Assembly: GCA_009829735.1 (NCBI GenBank)
Contig: CM020619.1
Location: forward strand, 15,257,816-15,321,815
Direction: 5' to 3'
From: Pyropia yezoensis
Taxonomy: Eukaryota; Rhodophyta; Bangiophyceae; Bangiales; Bangiaceae
DNA length: 64,000 nt
Each line of letters begins with the position of its first letter. Positions within the stretch are counted from its first letter, which is position 1. Shown piece after piece: positions 63,860 to 64,000 of this stretch. A model generated the notes under the pieces. That model searched no databases and was not told the origin of the DNA. It was given only the letters and a program-made list of their open reading frames with translations. The position numbers and the translations under genes are program-made.

Positions 63860-64000
63860 TAGGGGGGCAACACGTGCCATGCAAGGGGCGGCAGGCCACT
63901 AGCCTGATCCGTTCCTCCCCCTGCATTTGGGTCCGTATTCCCTAAGTTTGGGATAGTTAGCTTAGTAGTAAATCCAACTTGGATTTGAGGGTTTTCTGCA
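63860..64000 (+). repeat. Continuation of the split chromovirus LTR, running off the window
   Basis: Continues the LTR of 56488 (GGGGGGCAACACGTGCCATG onward), including the TA duplicated by transposon B, and is cut by the right edge at about LTR position 165. Whether a full element or a solo LTR follows cannot be seen. Confidence 0.9.

Overview
The window looks like nuclear DNA of a GC-rich, intron-poor photosynthetic eukaryote. A bangiophyte red alga (Porphyra/Pyropia type) is my best guess, from the very high GC, Ala/Gly/Pro-rich proteins, few short introns, a plastid-type leader on one gene and abundant chromodomain Gypsy elements. This is inference; no rRNA or organelle marker is present to prove it.

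Left host region (1-11.9 kb): the start of a minus-strand gene cut by the window edge (1-318); an unrecognised acidic/alanine-rich protein (2003-3652); a striking fusion of the tRNA U34 hydroxylase TrhO with a TrmR-like O-methyltransferase (4533-7820); V-type ATPase subunit B on the minus strand with one intron (8502-10347); a C-terminal scrap of a pogo/Tigger-like transposase (10954-11271); and a perfect 21-bp-arm palindrome (11601-11647).

Retrotransposon block (11.9-40.0 kb): one family of Ty3/Gypsy chromovirus, 9.38 kb when whole, with 469-bp LTRs, gag, pol ending in a chromodomain, and two extra antisense ORFs between pol and the 3' LTR. Copies are inserted into each other, in opposite orientation, at one and the same 5-bp site (CGTAT) inside antisense ORF2. 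The whole block is flanked by GGGGA. An uninterrupted copy of the target site survives at 30657-30661.

Middle (40.0-51.3 kb): G-run-rich DNA, a minisatellite split by a fragment of another LTR element, a transposon remnant (about 42.46-44.82 kb), a DHH-DHHA1-CBS-CBS phosphoesterase (46921-48975) and a minus-strand crotonase (49944-51004).

Right part (51.4-64 kb): two large DNA transposons with different terminal inverted repeats, both flanked by TA, and the same layout: a spliced zinc-knuckle accessory gene on the plus strand near the left end and an IS630/Tc1-mariner-type DDE transposase on the minus strand near the right end. Element C is 51365-56310. Element B is 56512-63859 and sits inside an LTR of the Gypsy family. 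The remnant at 42.5-44.8 kb carries a third copy of the accessory gene, closely related to that of B. Element B also holds about 2.4 kb of host-like very GC-rich DNA. This two-gene transposon arrangement is the best candidate here for an undescribed system.
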